A stretch of DNA of 64,000 nucleotides, taken from positions 124,001 to 188,000 of the forward strand of contig NZ_BMPW01000020.1 in NCBI RefSeq assembly GCF_014647795.1, in the 5' to 3' direction. Below are positions 24,126 to 32,304 of the stretch, one piece after another (position 1 is the stretch's first letter; every line of letters starts with the position of its first letter). The DNA comes from Actinoplanes campanulatus. GTDB lineage: Bacteria; Actinomycetota; Actinomycetes; Mycobacteriales; Micromonosporaceae. A model generated the notes under the pieces. It was not told the DNA's origin, searched no databases, and worked only from the letters and a program-made list of their open reading frames with translations. The translations under genes and the position numbers were made by a program.

Positions 24126-26647
24126 CAGGCACCAGCCTTCTCGCCGAAGAGGCGCTCGTACTCGGCGTCCAGGCTGTCGCCGCTGGTCGGTTCGGCCGGC
24201 CCGGCGTGCCCGGCCGCCATCACGGGAACCGCAGTGCCGGGGGCGATGGAAGCGAGAACCCGGGTGATCGCGGCTGGGGCGTCGTCGTAGTCGGTTTCCC
24301 ACTGCGCCTTGTCCGCGGGCTTGATCTTGCCCTGCTTGATGGCGTCATCCAGCACGGAAGCCTTCACCGTTGCCGCCTGCTCGGCCTTCGCCGCCGCGAG
24401 TTCGGTGGTGACCTGCTCCATGCGGGAAGCCAGGACGTTGACCTCCTTGCGGAGTTCGTCCTTCTCCGCCTCCGCCTGCTCGGCCTTCGCCGTCGCGTTG
24501 GCCGAAGCCTGGATCATCTCCGCCGTCGGCTCGGGGCTCTTCTCGGCCGCCGCCTTCAGCGCGTCGATCGCCGCCAGAGCGTCGACCTCCTCGGCGCCGT
24601 CGGCGAGGCCGAGCCGCGAGCGCAGTTCATCGCTCAGGGACACGAGGTCCTCCTCTTGTTTGTTGGGCTCCGGCTCGGCGGCCGGGAGACTGGATGCCGG
24701 GTCTTCCGGCGGGGGATCGGCGGGTGCAGCCGCGGCCACCAGCCGGGCCAGGCGTTCCCGGATCGGCGGGATCCGGCCACGGATCGCGGCACTCGCCGCG
24801 ACCATGTCGTCTTCGTCTGGGCCGATCAGCGGGATGTCGATGTGCTCGCCGCCGAACGCCACGCGGATCCGGTCGAACCGGACCGGCCCGATCCGGTCGA
24901 CCAGGTTGGCCAGCTTCGACAGATCCTCGGTGTACTCCAAGGTCATATGCGCGTGCCACGGGCGATGCTGCGGCGGGACGTCGATCGACCACAACGCCTC
25001 ACGTAGCGCTTCGGCCACCAGGTCGTGGACGGCGTCGATGGGGTCCCCGGACAAGCCGAGCACCAGACAGGTGTCCCGATCTTGGCCGTCGTCGCGTTGC
25101 GCACCCGGCGGGTTGAAGACGTTCAACGCGAACGCTTCGGCCTCGAACTGGGGGAGACCGTTGGCTGCGGTGGAGACGCCGTCGATGACGTCCTGCCTGC
25201 CGCGGGCGCCGAGGGCAGCAGCCTCACCGAGGTAAGCGAGCGTGACGTGCAGTTCCTCGGCCGGTTCCCCGCCCTCGACCGCCAGCCGTGCCGCGTCCTC
25301 GGGCGTGGGGATGAGCGCCACCATCGCGCCCGTGTGCACCTCGGCGGCGGCCTGAACCTGCGCGGCGGCGGCCTGCACCGGTTTCGCGGCGCCCGCCTTC
25401 TCCAGTAGGGCTGCGAGCCTGGTCAGGTGTCGCACTTCGAGGATCTCGTCGAACCGGGACGGCGCTTCCCGGCTCGCTTTCACCTCGACCTTGAACTGCG
25501 GGCTGTCGTCGGACATGTACGCCTGCAGGTGCAGGTCACCCCACTCGGCGTGAATCACGCCCTCTTCGAGGACACCGAAGTCGGCGAGCTTGTCCAGCGC
25601 GTCCTCGTTGGCTTTCCGCTGTTCCCGGATCTCGTCCAACTTGTTCTCGTCGGACTCCGACATCGACGACTTGCCAAAGAGTTTGTTCTCGGCCGCTTCG
25701 AGCCGGTCCCATTCCTTATGCAGGGCACGGACCTTGGCTTTTCCGGTCTTTGCCGCTTCGAGGAGCTGGGCGATCGCCTCGCGGGTTTGGTCGAGACGTT
25801 CCTGGTCGAGGACGACCGTTCCGCCCCGGTTGGCGCCGGACCACTGGCCGATCTCGTCGGGGTCGATGCCGACACCGAGCCGGACGGTGCGCCCGTCCGG
25901 GCCGTCCACGGCGGCGACCGCGAACCCGCCGTCACGGACGGTGCCGCTGCCGACATACGTTTCGCCCTTGCCGAGAGGGATGCGTTTCGCGAGCCGCTCA
26001 TTGCGTTTCAGCCCGGAGGCTGGGGCAGGCTGAACAGGCGATCCGTCACCACCGCCGCCACCGGACCCGGACGTGAACTTGCCGTCGTCGTCGCGGGCAT
26101 GTTTCGACTCGTCGAACGAGTGCCGGCCCGCCAGGACCGTCACCTGCACATGCTCGGCACCCTCGGGTACCTCACCGGTTGCGGCGACCCCGAGCATCTC
26201 TGGCAGGTCGTTCAACGACCGCAGCGTCTGCACCCCGGGCGGGGTTACACCAAGCAGGGCGACGGTGTGAATGACGAACGGGTGCAGGTGGCCTTCGGAA
26301 CAGCGATGGTTGTAGTTGCCCTCGATCGACCGCGATGGGTAGGCGGCAGCCTGAACCGAATGCAGCCACGGCAGCGTCACCTGGTCGGCGACCAGCGTGT
26401 GCCCGCCGTCAGCGGCACGCAGGTTCTCGAACCAGCCGAGTGCCGGCTCCCCGTCGCCGCGAGGCACGAACCGATCGTCGGTGTGCCCAAGCCGGATAAC
26501 CGGCTTTCGGATCGCCGGGCAGTCCATGGCCTCGACGGCGGCCTGAATGTCTTTCGGTGTCGGGTTCCACGAGCCGGTGAGGGTTTGGAACCTGCCGGTG
26601 CGGACCAGCTCGACGCCTTCACGGCGGGCGAGTTCCACGTCAGGCAT
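24125..26647 (-). CDS. Capsid maturation protease with internal 2H phosphoesterase-like domain
   Basis: An 840-residue, multi-domain protein. Residues 1-165 resemble the Mu I-like phage protease (KPVIRLGHTDDRFVPRGD; AAYPSRSIEGNYN). Residues 176-195 carry a FDESKHARDDDGKFTSG linker of a type often seen where toxin-like or enzymatic domains are fused to phage head proteins. Residues 215-420 are a second unassigned region with coiled coil. Residues 438-612 have two HxT signatures about 100 residues apart (LHVTLAYLG at 466-474 and HMTLEY at 567-572), diagnostic of 2H phosphoesterase/2'-5' RNA ligase folds. Residues 665-775 are a charged scaffold-like coiled coil. It is placed between the portal and cement genes. 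Confidence 0.8.
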   Translation of the reverse strand: MPDVELARREGVELVRTGRFQTLTGSWNPTPKDIQAAVEAMDCPAIRKPVIRLGHTDDRFVPRGDGEPALGWFENLRAADGGHTLVADQVTLPWLHSVQAAAYPSRSIEGNYNHRCSEGHLHPFVIHTVALLGVTPPGVQTLRSLNDLPEMLGVAATGEVPEGAEHVQVTVLAGRHSFDESKHARDDDGKFTSGSGGGGGDGSPVQPAPASGLKRNERLAKRIPLGKGETYVGSGTVRDGGFAVAAVDGPDGRTVRLGVGIDPDEIGQWSGANRGGTVVLDQERLDQTREAIAQLLEAAKTGKAKVRALHKEWDRLEAAENKLFGKSSMSESDENKLDEIREQRKANEDALDKLADFGVLEEGVIHAEWGDLHLQAYMSDDSPQFKVEVKASREAPSRFDEILEVRHLTRLAALLEKAGAAKPVQAAAAQVQAAAEVHTGAMVALIPTPEDAARLAVEGGEPAEELHVTLAYLGEAAALGARGRQDVIDGVSTAANGLPQFEAEAFALNVFNPPGAQRDDGQDRDTCLVLGLSGDPIDAVHDLVAEALREALWSIDVPPQHRPWHAHMTLEYTEDLSKLANLVDRIGPVRFDRIRVAFGGEHIDIPLIGPDEDDMVAASAAIRGRIPPIRERLARLVAAAAPADPPPEDPASSLPAAEPEPNKQEEDLVSLSDELRSRLGLADGAEEVDALAAIDALKAAAEKSPEPTAEMIQASANATAKAEQAEAEKDELRKEVNVLASRMEQVTTELAAAKAEQAATVKASVLDDAIKQGKIKPADKAQWETDYDDAPAAITRVLASIAPGTAVPVMAAGHAGPAEPTSGDSLDAEYERLFGEKAGA

Positions 26648-26658
26648 GGGTCACCGCC

Positions 26659-26868
26659 TCACGTTCGCGTCGGCCAGTGCCACGTGCCATAGGTGTGGCC
26701 GTCGTCGTACGGGCATTCGTTCTGGCTGTGGGCACCACGGTCCGGCGTCATCACGTACAGGCCAACCGTTCCGTCGTCTTCGACGTCGGTGATGATCGCG
26801 GCGCGGCATTTGTTGCCCTCGTACTGCACGTAGTGGACGATGCGGCCGATACTGGGTTTCTGCTCCAC
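26659..26868 (-). CDS. Small conserved actinophage protein
   Basis: A 69-residue protein read from a GTG at 26868 with an AAGGAGG site six bases away (an adjacent GTG at 26871 is closer). KPSIGRIVHYVQYEGNKCRA, ITDVEDDGTVGLYVM and GTWHWP give a short beta-rich domain of a type that is very frequent in actinophages. Function unknown. It lies between the portal-MuF gene and the protease. Confidence 0.75.
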   Translation of the reverse strand: MEQKPSIGRIVHYVQYEGNKCRAAIITDVEDDGTVGLYVMTPDRGAHSQNECPYDDGHTYGTWHWPTRT

Positions 26869-26900
26869 CACCGACCTCCTTCCGAAGTCGGTCCTACCGG

Positions 26901-29012
26901 CTAGAAGATCGGAACGATGAACCCGCGGCAGCGTGAACGCCCCTCGCACGCGGCGTGCTGGCCCGACAGCGGGTAGGCGGCGAGCGCGGCCCGCAGCGTC
27001 TGAAACTCGGTCCCGTTGATGGCCTTGCAGGGGTCGCAGGTGTTCCGGTCCGGCGTCTCGTTCGCCCGATATGCCGTGGCCGGGTTTTCCTCGAGGACAG
27101 CGAGGCGGCCAGCGAACTGTGCGGCACTGAGCAGGCTGCCGATGTTGTCGCCGACCAGGCCGTTCACCGAGGTTCCCAGTTCGGTGAGATGCCGCTCTAC
27201 CTCGTTGCGGACTTCCTGCGGCGCAGCTCCGGCGAGTTGCAGGCTGGTTCGGGCCGCACCGGAGGCGTAGCCGGCGGCGATGATGCGGGCGACGGCGTCC
27301 GCGTGCTGCTGCACCCGGTCCGCGCCCGGCTCGGCCGGCACGTCGATGACGGTGTCCTGGGCGGCGGCCTCCGCCACCACCCCGGCTGCAGCCTCCGCAG
27401 CCAGGTCGGTGCCCGACTTTCGTAGCGGCACCGCCAGCGCGGCGACCACACCGGCGGACGCCTGCAGCTGCCCGAGCAGTCCCAGGTCGCCGACTTCTAC
27501 GGCGGCCTGCGCCTGGTCGGCGAGTTCGCCGACCAAAGGTGCCGCCAGTTTCGGCCAGCGGCGCAGCAGCCGGGCTTTCGCCTGATCCCACTGCTGCTGA
27601 ATGCGGGCCGCGTCAGATTCCCCGTCGTCGTCGTCGAACAGTGACGGCTGCTGAGTACGGCGCCGCGACCGCGGGCGAGGCTTGGCTGCCGCCGCAACCT
27701 CTTGCTCGGGTTCGGCGGGCGGCTTCTCGTCCTTGTCCGGCAGGTCCACGCCCGGCGCAGTCGGCTTCGGCTGGGCCATACCCTCACGTTCTGGCAGCCG
27801 CCATTCACGACGGATCCACGCCTCGAGACCAGGGTCGGAGGCGAGCCCACCGGAGGCGAGAAGCATTTGCAGCGCCTCAGCGGTGACTTCGCGCCGGCTA
27901 CCGACGCCGGACACCACGATGCGGGGGACGGGTTCGTCGGCGCCCCAGTTCCAGTCGACGATTCGTGCCGCTGCCTGCCGGGTGGCGGTGTCCGCGACGG
28001 CTTCGGCGGTCGCCTCGAGGGCAAGCAGGAACGCGTCGACGAACGTTTCGCCAAGGGCGCGGGATCCGTTCGGTGTCTCGCCGAGGTCCAGCATGCCCAT
28101 CAGGGCGGCGCGGGACATCTGCTGATCGAGCCAGCGCATGAACGACAGCGTGTCCGGCACACTACCCGAGAGTCCCTGAATCTTGAGGGTGAAGCCAGGC
28201 GGAGTCGCCGCGCCGGCCTGTTCCCCGGATCGGGCGGCGGCAGCCAACTGCATGGCTTCGGTCATCTGCCCGCTGGTCGGGTTCGTGCCGGGCAGCGCCT
28301 CCATGACGGGGACGCCCATGCCCCATCTTCGGTTGGCGATGGCGTGGACGCGCCGCATCTCCTCCTTGATGAGCCACGCAGCGTAGGCGGGCCGCAGTAG
28401 AGAGGTGCCCGCCCAGTTCGCGCCTTCCCGGTCGGCGACGTACCAGACGAGCCGGTCAGCCTTGATCTGCGGGCTAACGAGGTTGGTTGCCGCGTCCTGG
28501 GTGATGCCCTCGAGTAGGCCGGTCTTCCCGTCCACGTGGATGTGGGAGATCGTCCACTGCGGGCGCTCCCACAGCCCCGACAGCAGTGCCTTGCCGCTGG
28601 ACACGTCCGCCTGCATCTCGAACGCCGCGTGCCCGAACGTCAGCGCACGCAACGCGGCCTGGAGATGCTCGCTCCAGGAAACGCCACGCAGCCGCGCCGC
28701 ACCCGGCTTGTCCGCGCCCGCCACCGCGAGCCCGAGCCCGTCCGCGACCGCCGACACCACCTCGGGCCGGCAGCCGGCCGGGTCGATCTGCCACTGGGCG
28801 CGCCGCAACTGCAACGTCCAGCCCTGCAAGATGGCGGTCAGCTGAGGATCGCGGCGCATCTTCGCGTACACCGGAACCGACAGCGGCCACGTCAGGTCGG
28901 GCACGTGCTCGAGCAGGTCAACGTACAGGGACCCGAAATCGGTGCCGAGCGTGTACGGATCGACGAAGCCCTTCACGGAGGTTGGGGCGGTCACCGGAGA
29001 CCACCACCTCAC
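26901..29012 (-). CDS. Portal protein fused to a MuF-like C-terminus
   Basis: A 703-residue protein. Residues 1-430 have the features of DUF935-type (Mu gp29-like) portals (MRRDPQLTAILQGWTLQLRR, LTFGHAAFEMQ, WYVADREGANWAGTSLLRPA, KEEMRRVHAIANRRWGMG). After a low-complexity linker (430-490), the C-terminal part ends in a MuF-like minor head signature with C659, C662, H686, C689 and C695. Portal and minor head functions are usually separate genes. GTG at 29012 or at 28994, where the latter has a better-spaced ribosome binding site. Confidence 0.85.
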   Translation of the reverse strand: MRWWSPVTAPTSVKGFVDPYTLGTDFGSLYVDLLEHVPDLTWPLSVPVYAKMRRDPQLTAILQGWTLQLRRAQWQIDPAGCRPEVVSAVADGLGLAVAGADKPGAARLRGVSWSEHLQAALRALTFGHAAFEMQADVSSGKALLSGLWERPQWTISHIHVDGKTGLLEGITQDAATNLVSPQIKADRLVWYVADREGANWAGTSLLRPAYAAWLIKEEMRRVHAIANRRWGMGVPVMEALPGTNPTSGQMTEAMQLAAAARSGEQAGAATPPGFTLKIQGLSGSVPDTLSFMRWLDQQMSRAALMGMLDLGETPNGSRALGETFVDAFLLALEATAEAVADTATRQAAARIVDWNWGADEPVPRIVVSGVGSRREVTAEALQMLLASGGLASDPGLEAWIRREWRLPEREGMAQPKPTAPGVDLPDKDEKPPAEPEQEVAAAAKPRPRSRRRTQQPSLFDDDDGESDAARIQQQWDQAKARLLRRWPKLAAPLVGELADQAQAAVEVGDLGLLGQLQASAGVVAALAVPLRKSGTDLAAEAAAGVVAEAAAQDTVIDVPAEPGADRVQQHADAVARIIAAGYASGAARTSLQLAGAAPQEVRNEVERHLTELGTSVNGLVGDNIGSLLSAAQFAGRLAVLEENPATAYRANETPDRNTCDPCKAINGTEFQTLRAALAAYPLSGQHAACEGRSRCRGFIVPIF

Positions 29013-29021
29013 CAGCGTCTA

Positions 29022-30599
29022 TCACATCGGGCTGTTCAGCGGGTCTCCGCCCGATGACTGGTCCGGTGGGCGAGGCGGCGGTGGCGCCCACTTTGTCACC
29101 GCGACACGAACCGCGTAGGCGAGTGTGTCTACCTGGTCGTCGTGGGCGGCGTTCGGGAACCCGGCGAACTCGTCCACCCACGTTTTGATCCAGTCGGCGC
29201 CGGCAGGTAACCAGATCCGGCCGTTCGACGCCCACGCCGACGCGGGCAGGGCGCGGCTCAGTTTGTCGGTGTCAGCGACCAGCGGTGCGATCGGCACTCG
29301 GTCGTTGGTTGCTTCACGGACCAGTGTGGTGCCGTACTGGGATTGTTCGACGTACAGGGTGTCGAGCTGCCAGCGCTGTACGAGCGGCCGGGCGTGGGTG
29401 AAGTGGTCGATTTCGCCGATCTTCGCCCGGGTGCGGTCAAGTAGGACCAGGTCGCCGTCGATGCTGCGCGCCCATGCGGAGATGACCGTCCAGTCGCCGG
29501 ACGTCTTCGTCGAGTTGGCGAGGTCGACGGTCGCGAACCGCCAGCAGTCCTGCAAGTCGAAGATCCGGCCACCGAGGTCCAGGCGCGGGCTAGCGCCGGT
29601 CTGTGGGGCATGCGACCAGTAGCGCCACCAGATTCGTTTGAACAGGTTGCCTTCGGCGGGGCTGGGCCGCTGCTGGTAGAGGGCGGAGAACACGTATTCG
29701 CCGACGGTCTTGCGGATGCCCGCCCAGTCTCGTTCGCCGCGAGCCGATTCCTGCCATTCGCCGATCTTCCGGCCGAGGTCGTCATTGGGGGAGTCCGCGA
29801 TCGCGGGGATGGTGATGGTGCGCCACCGGCCGCCGTTCTTGCGTTCGCCTTCGTTGGCGAGGATCTGCCGGATCGGCTCGGACTCGTGCCAGCACGTTTG
29901 GATCCATCCCATTCGTGCTGACGGGCCGAGCCGGGGCACGATCGCGGAGCGGTAGACCGACATGGCCTTTTCGCGGATCTTCTCCGACTGGGCTTCGCTC
30001 ATGTTTTTGAGCGGGTCGTCAACGAGGATCACGTCGCCGGGTTTGCCGGTGATGGATCCGGCGATGCCGGCGCAGTAGACGGAGCCCTTGTGCCCGGCGA
30101 TGTTCCAGCGGCCGGCTGCGCGGGAGTCTTTGCGTAGTCGGAGGCCGAGGTCGATGGTGCCTTCGTCGCCGGACCAGCGTTCGAGGGCGTCTTTGATTTC
30201 GGCGCCCCACCGGCGGGCCATCTCGTCGGAATACGAGATGATCAGAATGCGTAGGTTGGGGTTAACACAGGTGAGCAGCCACAGCGGGAACCAGAACGAG
30301 ACGGTCGTCGACTTGCCCTCTTGAGGGCTCATGAACGCGGCTAGCCGCTTCTCCCGGCCTTCGGCCAGGTCGACGAGGGCGGTGTTGATGAGTTCGAGCG
30401 CGGGAGTGCGCCATGCGCCGGCCCGGTCGCCGTTTTCGTCGAGCCGCGGCGGATCGAGATCCGCTGCCATGTCCAGAGGGCTGGGCCAGCGCTTGCGGTT
30501 GGCGTCGCGTTTGGCCCGCGCTTCGGCGGCCTTGCGGTGTTCCTTCTCGGCTTTAAGTCTGCGGAGTTCCCGCAGCTTCTCCAGCTTGATCGCCTTCAA
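29022..30599 (-). CDS. terL: Terminase large subunit
   Basis: About 525 residues if translation begins at TTG 30599, within the end of the small subunit gene; a longer frame reaches 30671. ATPase: Walker-A-like SPQEGKST (91-98) and Walker B VILVDDP (190-196). Nuclease: FATVDLANSTKTSGDWTVIS and the C-terminal AHDDQVDTLAYAV supply the conserved acidic residues. The N-terminal 40 residues are highly charged. It cuts and packages phage DNA with the small subunit and portal, whose genes flank it. Confidence 0.93.
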   Translation of the reverse strand: MKAIKLEKLRELRRLKAEKEHRKAAEARAKRDANRKRWPSPLDMAADLDPPRLDENGDRAGAWRTPALELINTALVDLAEGREKRLAAFMSPQEGKSTTVSFWFPLWLLTCVNPNLRILIISYSDEMARRWGAEIKDALERWSGDEGTIDLGLRLRKDSRAAGRWNIAGHKGSVYCAGIAGSITGKPGDVILVDDPLKNMSEAQSEKIREKAMSVYRSAIVPRLGPSARMGWIQTCWHESEPIRQILANEGERKNGGRWRTITIPAIADSPNDDLGRKIGEWQESARGERDWAGIRKTVGEYVFSALYQQRPSPAEGNLFKRIWWRYWSHAPQTGASPRLDLGGRIFDLQDCWRFATVDLANSTKTSGDWTVISAWARSIDGDLVLLDRTRAKIGEIDHFTHARPLVQRWQLDTLYVEQSQYGTTLVREATNDRVPIAPLVADTDKLSRALPASAWASNGRIWLPAGADWIKTWVDEFAGFPNAAHDDQVDTLAYAVRVAVTKWAPPPPRPPDQSSGGDPLNSPM

Positions 30600-31068
30600 G
30601 CTCGGCGGCAAGCTTGGCGATTTCAGCGTCGAGGCTGTCAATCGTGATCGCCTCCACGCGGGTGGGGGCATCCAAGCCGAGGTACTTCGAACGCCGTTCT
30701 TGAATCTTGAGGATGCGGTCGATCGCGGCGAGCGTGGGTCCGTCGTCGAGGATCGGCTGCCCGGTGGTGTCGTCGTACACGACCTTGCCGTGGGAGACGG
30801 TCAGGTGCTCGCGTTTGAGGACGGCCCATGCTTCGGCGAGGAGCGCGTCGAGGCGCTGCAACTCTTCTTCGCGGTAGGCCTCGGCGGAGATGATCTGTTC
30901 GGCGACGGCTTGCTCGAGGGCGCGGGTGATGTCTTGGCATGCGGCACCGCGGCTGGTGTAGCCGAGCTGATCGGCGATGCGCTGGTATGAGGCGCCGGCC
31001 ATGCGCATGTCGATGGCTTGGCGGCGTCGCTGGGCGGTGTCGGCGCGTTTTGCTCGTGAGGCGGGCAT
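30553..31068 (-). CDS. terS: Terminase small subunit
   Basis: A 171-residue protein; ATG at 31068 is eight bases after AAGGAT (a GTG at 31074 is possible). N-terminal helix-turn-helix AGASYQRIADQLGYTSRGAA for DNA recognition, followed by a coiled-coil (EEELQRLDALLAEAWAVL) and ERRSKYLGLDAP, a phrase typical of small terminases. Directly precedes and overlaps the large subunit. Confidence 0.9.
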   Translation of the reverse strand: MPASRAKRADTAQRRRQAIDMRMAGASYQRIADQLGYTSRGAACQDITRALEQAVAEQIISAEAYREEELQRLDALLAEAWAVLKREHLTVSHGKVVYDDTTGQPILDDGPTLAAIDRILKIQERRSKYLGLDAPTRVEAITIDSLDAEIAKLAAELEGDQAGEAAGTPQT

Positions 31069-31149
31069 GTTCACCGATCCTTTACGAGGTCACGCATTGT
31101 GAAATGAAACCCCGACGTGGTTGGCATTGCGGTGACGCTGTGTTGCTGG

Positions 31150-31180
31150 GTGGCCCGCGGGGTCGAGGTCCGCGGGCCAC
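31150..31180 (-). terminator. Perfect hairpin upstream of the terminase genes
   Basis: GTGGCCCGCGG (31150-31160) and CCGCGGGCCAC (31170-31180) form an uninterrupted 11-bp stem with a nine-base loop, between the stop at 31186 and the terminase start. No T run on the minus strand. Confidence 0.55.
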
Positions 31181-31185
31181 GTCTG

Positions 31186-31476
31186 TCAGCGGTTGGTGTC
31201 CTCGGGGAACACGTCGCCTTCGTTGCCGTCGGCGGGCTGGTCGGGCTGCGGCTCGTGGCCGTTGTCGGCGTCGTCGGCGGCCTTCTGCAGGGCGTCGAAG
31301 CCGTCGCGGAGTTGCCCGACGGCGGCTTCGATCTCGGGGGAGGCTTCGCCGTCGCGGACGGCGGTTTCGAGTCGGTCGATCGCGGCGTGCAGGTTGTTGA
31401 AGCTGGTGGCCTGCGCGGCGGACGCGGCGGTCTGCTGGGCGACGAGGCCGTTGAGCAGGTCGATGATGCGGGCCAT
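31186..31476 (-). CDS. Acidic coiled-coil protein upstream of terminase
   Basis: A 96-residue protein with ATG at 31476 and a GGAGGAA site. An N-terminal helix (MARIIDLLNGLVAQQ) and a heptad-like middle (FNNLHAAIDRLETAV) are followed by a very acidic tail. No recognised family. The low-complexity, acidic character recalls small scaffold or DNA-mimic proteins, but this is only a resemblance. Confidence 0.65.
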   Translation of the reverse strand: MARIIDLLNGLVAQQTAASAAQATSFNNLHAAIDRLETAVRDGEASPEIEAAVGQLRDGFDALQKAADDADNGHEPQPDQPADGNEGDVFPEDTNR

Positions 31477-31551
31477 GTGTTCCTCCAGGATGTCGGTGCC
31501 GGTGAGGCGGCGGATCCAGCGGGTCATGTGCACCGCCCGGGAATGCGAAAG

Positions 31552-31578
31552 GCCCGCCGAGCGAAGGCTCTGGCGGGC
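31552..31578 (-). terminator. Terminator-like hairpin
   Basis: GCCCGCC-GAGC-gaag-GCTC-t-GGCGGGC: eleven pairs with one bulge; on the minus strand followed by CCTTTCGC. It lies between the HTH gene (stop 31640) and the acidic coiled-coil gene (start 31476). Confidence 0.6.
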
Positions 31579-31639
31579 GCTGGAGACACTGGTCTCGCGC
31601 AGAACTGTGACACGGTCGCAGCCGATCTTGCAAGCATGT

Positions 31640-32056
31640 CTAGCTGGCGTGTTGCCCAACTCTCGCCAGGGCGGCTGCTTCGAATACCTTCCCGGCGATG
31701 TAGGTGCGTTCCCGGCCCCGCCATCCGTACCGGGGGAGCAGGTTGAGGCCGGGGGTTGTCGGGTGTTTCTGGCATGCCCATTTTCGGATGAGGTCGGGGC
31801 TTACCTGTACGAGTTCGGCGGCTTCGGTGGTGGTGAGTTCGCGGTCGGGTTCGACGATGTCTGGCCGTTCGAGCATCCATGTCTCGCCGAAGTCGGCTGC
31901 GGTCTGGTCGCAGTCGTCGCATGCCTCAGGGTTGAGGGCGTGGAGTCGTGCCCGGTACATGCCGGCGATGCGGCGGGCGCGGTCGAGTGGGGTGTCGATG
32001 TTGTTGGGCCAGGTGCGCTGGTTTCGGCGTGGCTGCCGGTCGAGGTCGGGCTTCAC
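31640..32056 (-). CDS. MerR/HTH-like DNA-binding protein
   Basis: A 138-residue protein with GTG start in a GTGA overlap. The segment RELTTTEAAELVQVSPDLIR followed by KWACQKH resembles a helix-turn-helix in which a layered recognition helix reads operator DNA. ALNPEACDDCDQTAADFGET before it may bind zinc. It ends the small-gene operon upstream of the terminase block and could regulate late expression. Confidence 0.65.
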   Translation of the reverse strand: MKPDLDRQPRRNQRTWPNNIDTPLDRARRIAGMYRARLHALNPEACDDCDQTAADFGETWMLERPDIVEPDRELTTTEAAELVQVSPDLIRKWACQKHPTTPGLNLLPRYGWRGRERTYIAGKVFEAAALARVGQHAS

Positions 32057-32304
32057 TCGTTGTCCTCCGTCCAATCGCCGGTGACGATCGGGGAGCGGCT
32101 GCCTGCTGCGACGAGTTTTGGTGCCTGCGCTACGAGGCAGTCGTTGCAGTAGTCGTACTCGTCGCGCCGGCCGCCTTCCTCACTCTCGTTGACGGAGATG
32201 ATGACTTCGACGAGGGACAGGTAGTCGCCGTCGAGGCCGCAGCCGTCGCAGGTGGCGCCGCATGGTTCTTCGCGTTCGTAGGTGAAGGTTTTGTAGCGCT
32301 TCAT
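32053..32304 (-). CDS. Cys-rich small protein
   Basis: An 83-residue protein read from the ATG at 32304 (ATGA overlap). CGATCDGCGLDGDY and YCNDCLVAQAP give two CxxC pairs that could form one zinc finger. No known family. Embedded in a chain of coupled genes. Confidence 0.65.
   Translation of the reverse strand: MKRYKTFTYEREEPCGATCDGCGLDGDYLSLVEVIISVNESEEGGRRDEYDYCNDCLVAQAPKLVAAGSRSPIVTGDWTEDNE

Noticed and set aside
22059-24290. 743-codon open frame on the plus strand across the capsid, cement and protease region
   Set aside because: It is antisense to well-supported capsid genes. Arg/Pro/Gly/His-rich low-complexity translation is typical of shadow frames in GC-rich DNA.
25427-26692. 421-codon plus-strand frame opposite the protease
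   Set aside because: Antisense to the protease/2H gene, no ribosome binding site, no domain, and composition typical of a shadow frame.
29022-30671. Terminase large subunit beginning at 30671
   Set aside because: That start would overlap the small subunit gene by about 120 bases and adds a non-terminase-like N-terminus; a start near 30599 is preferred, but not proven.
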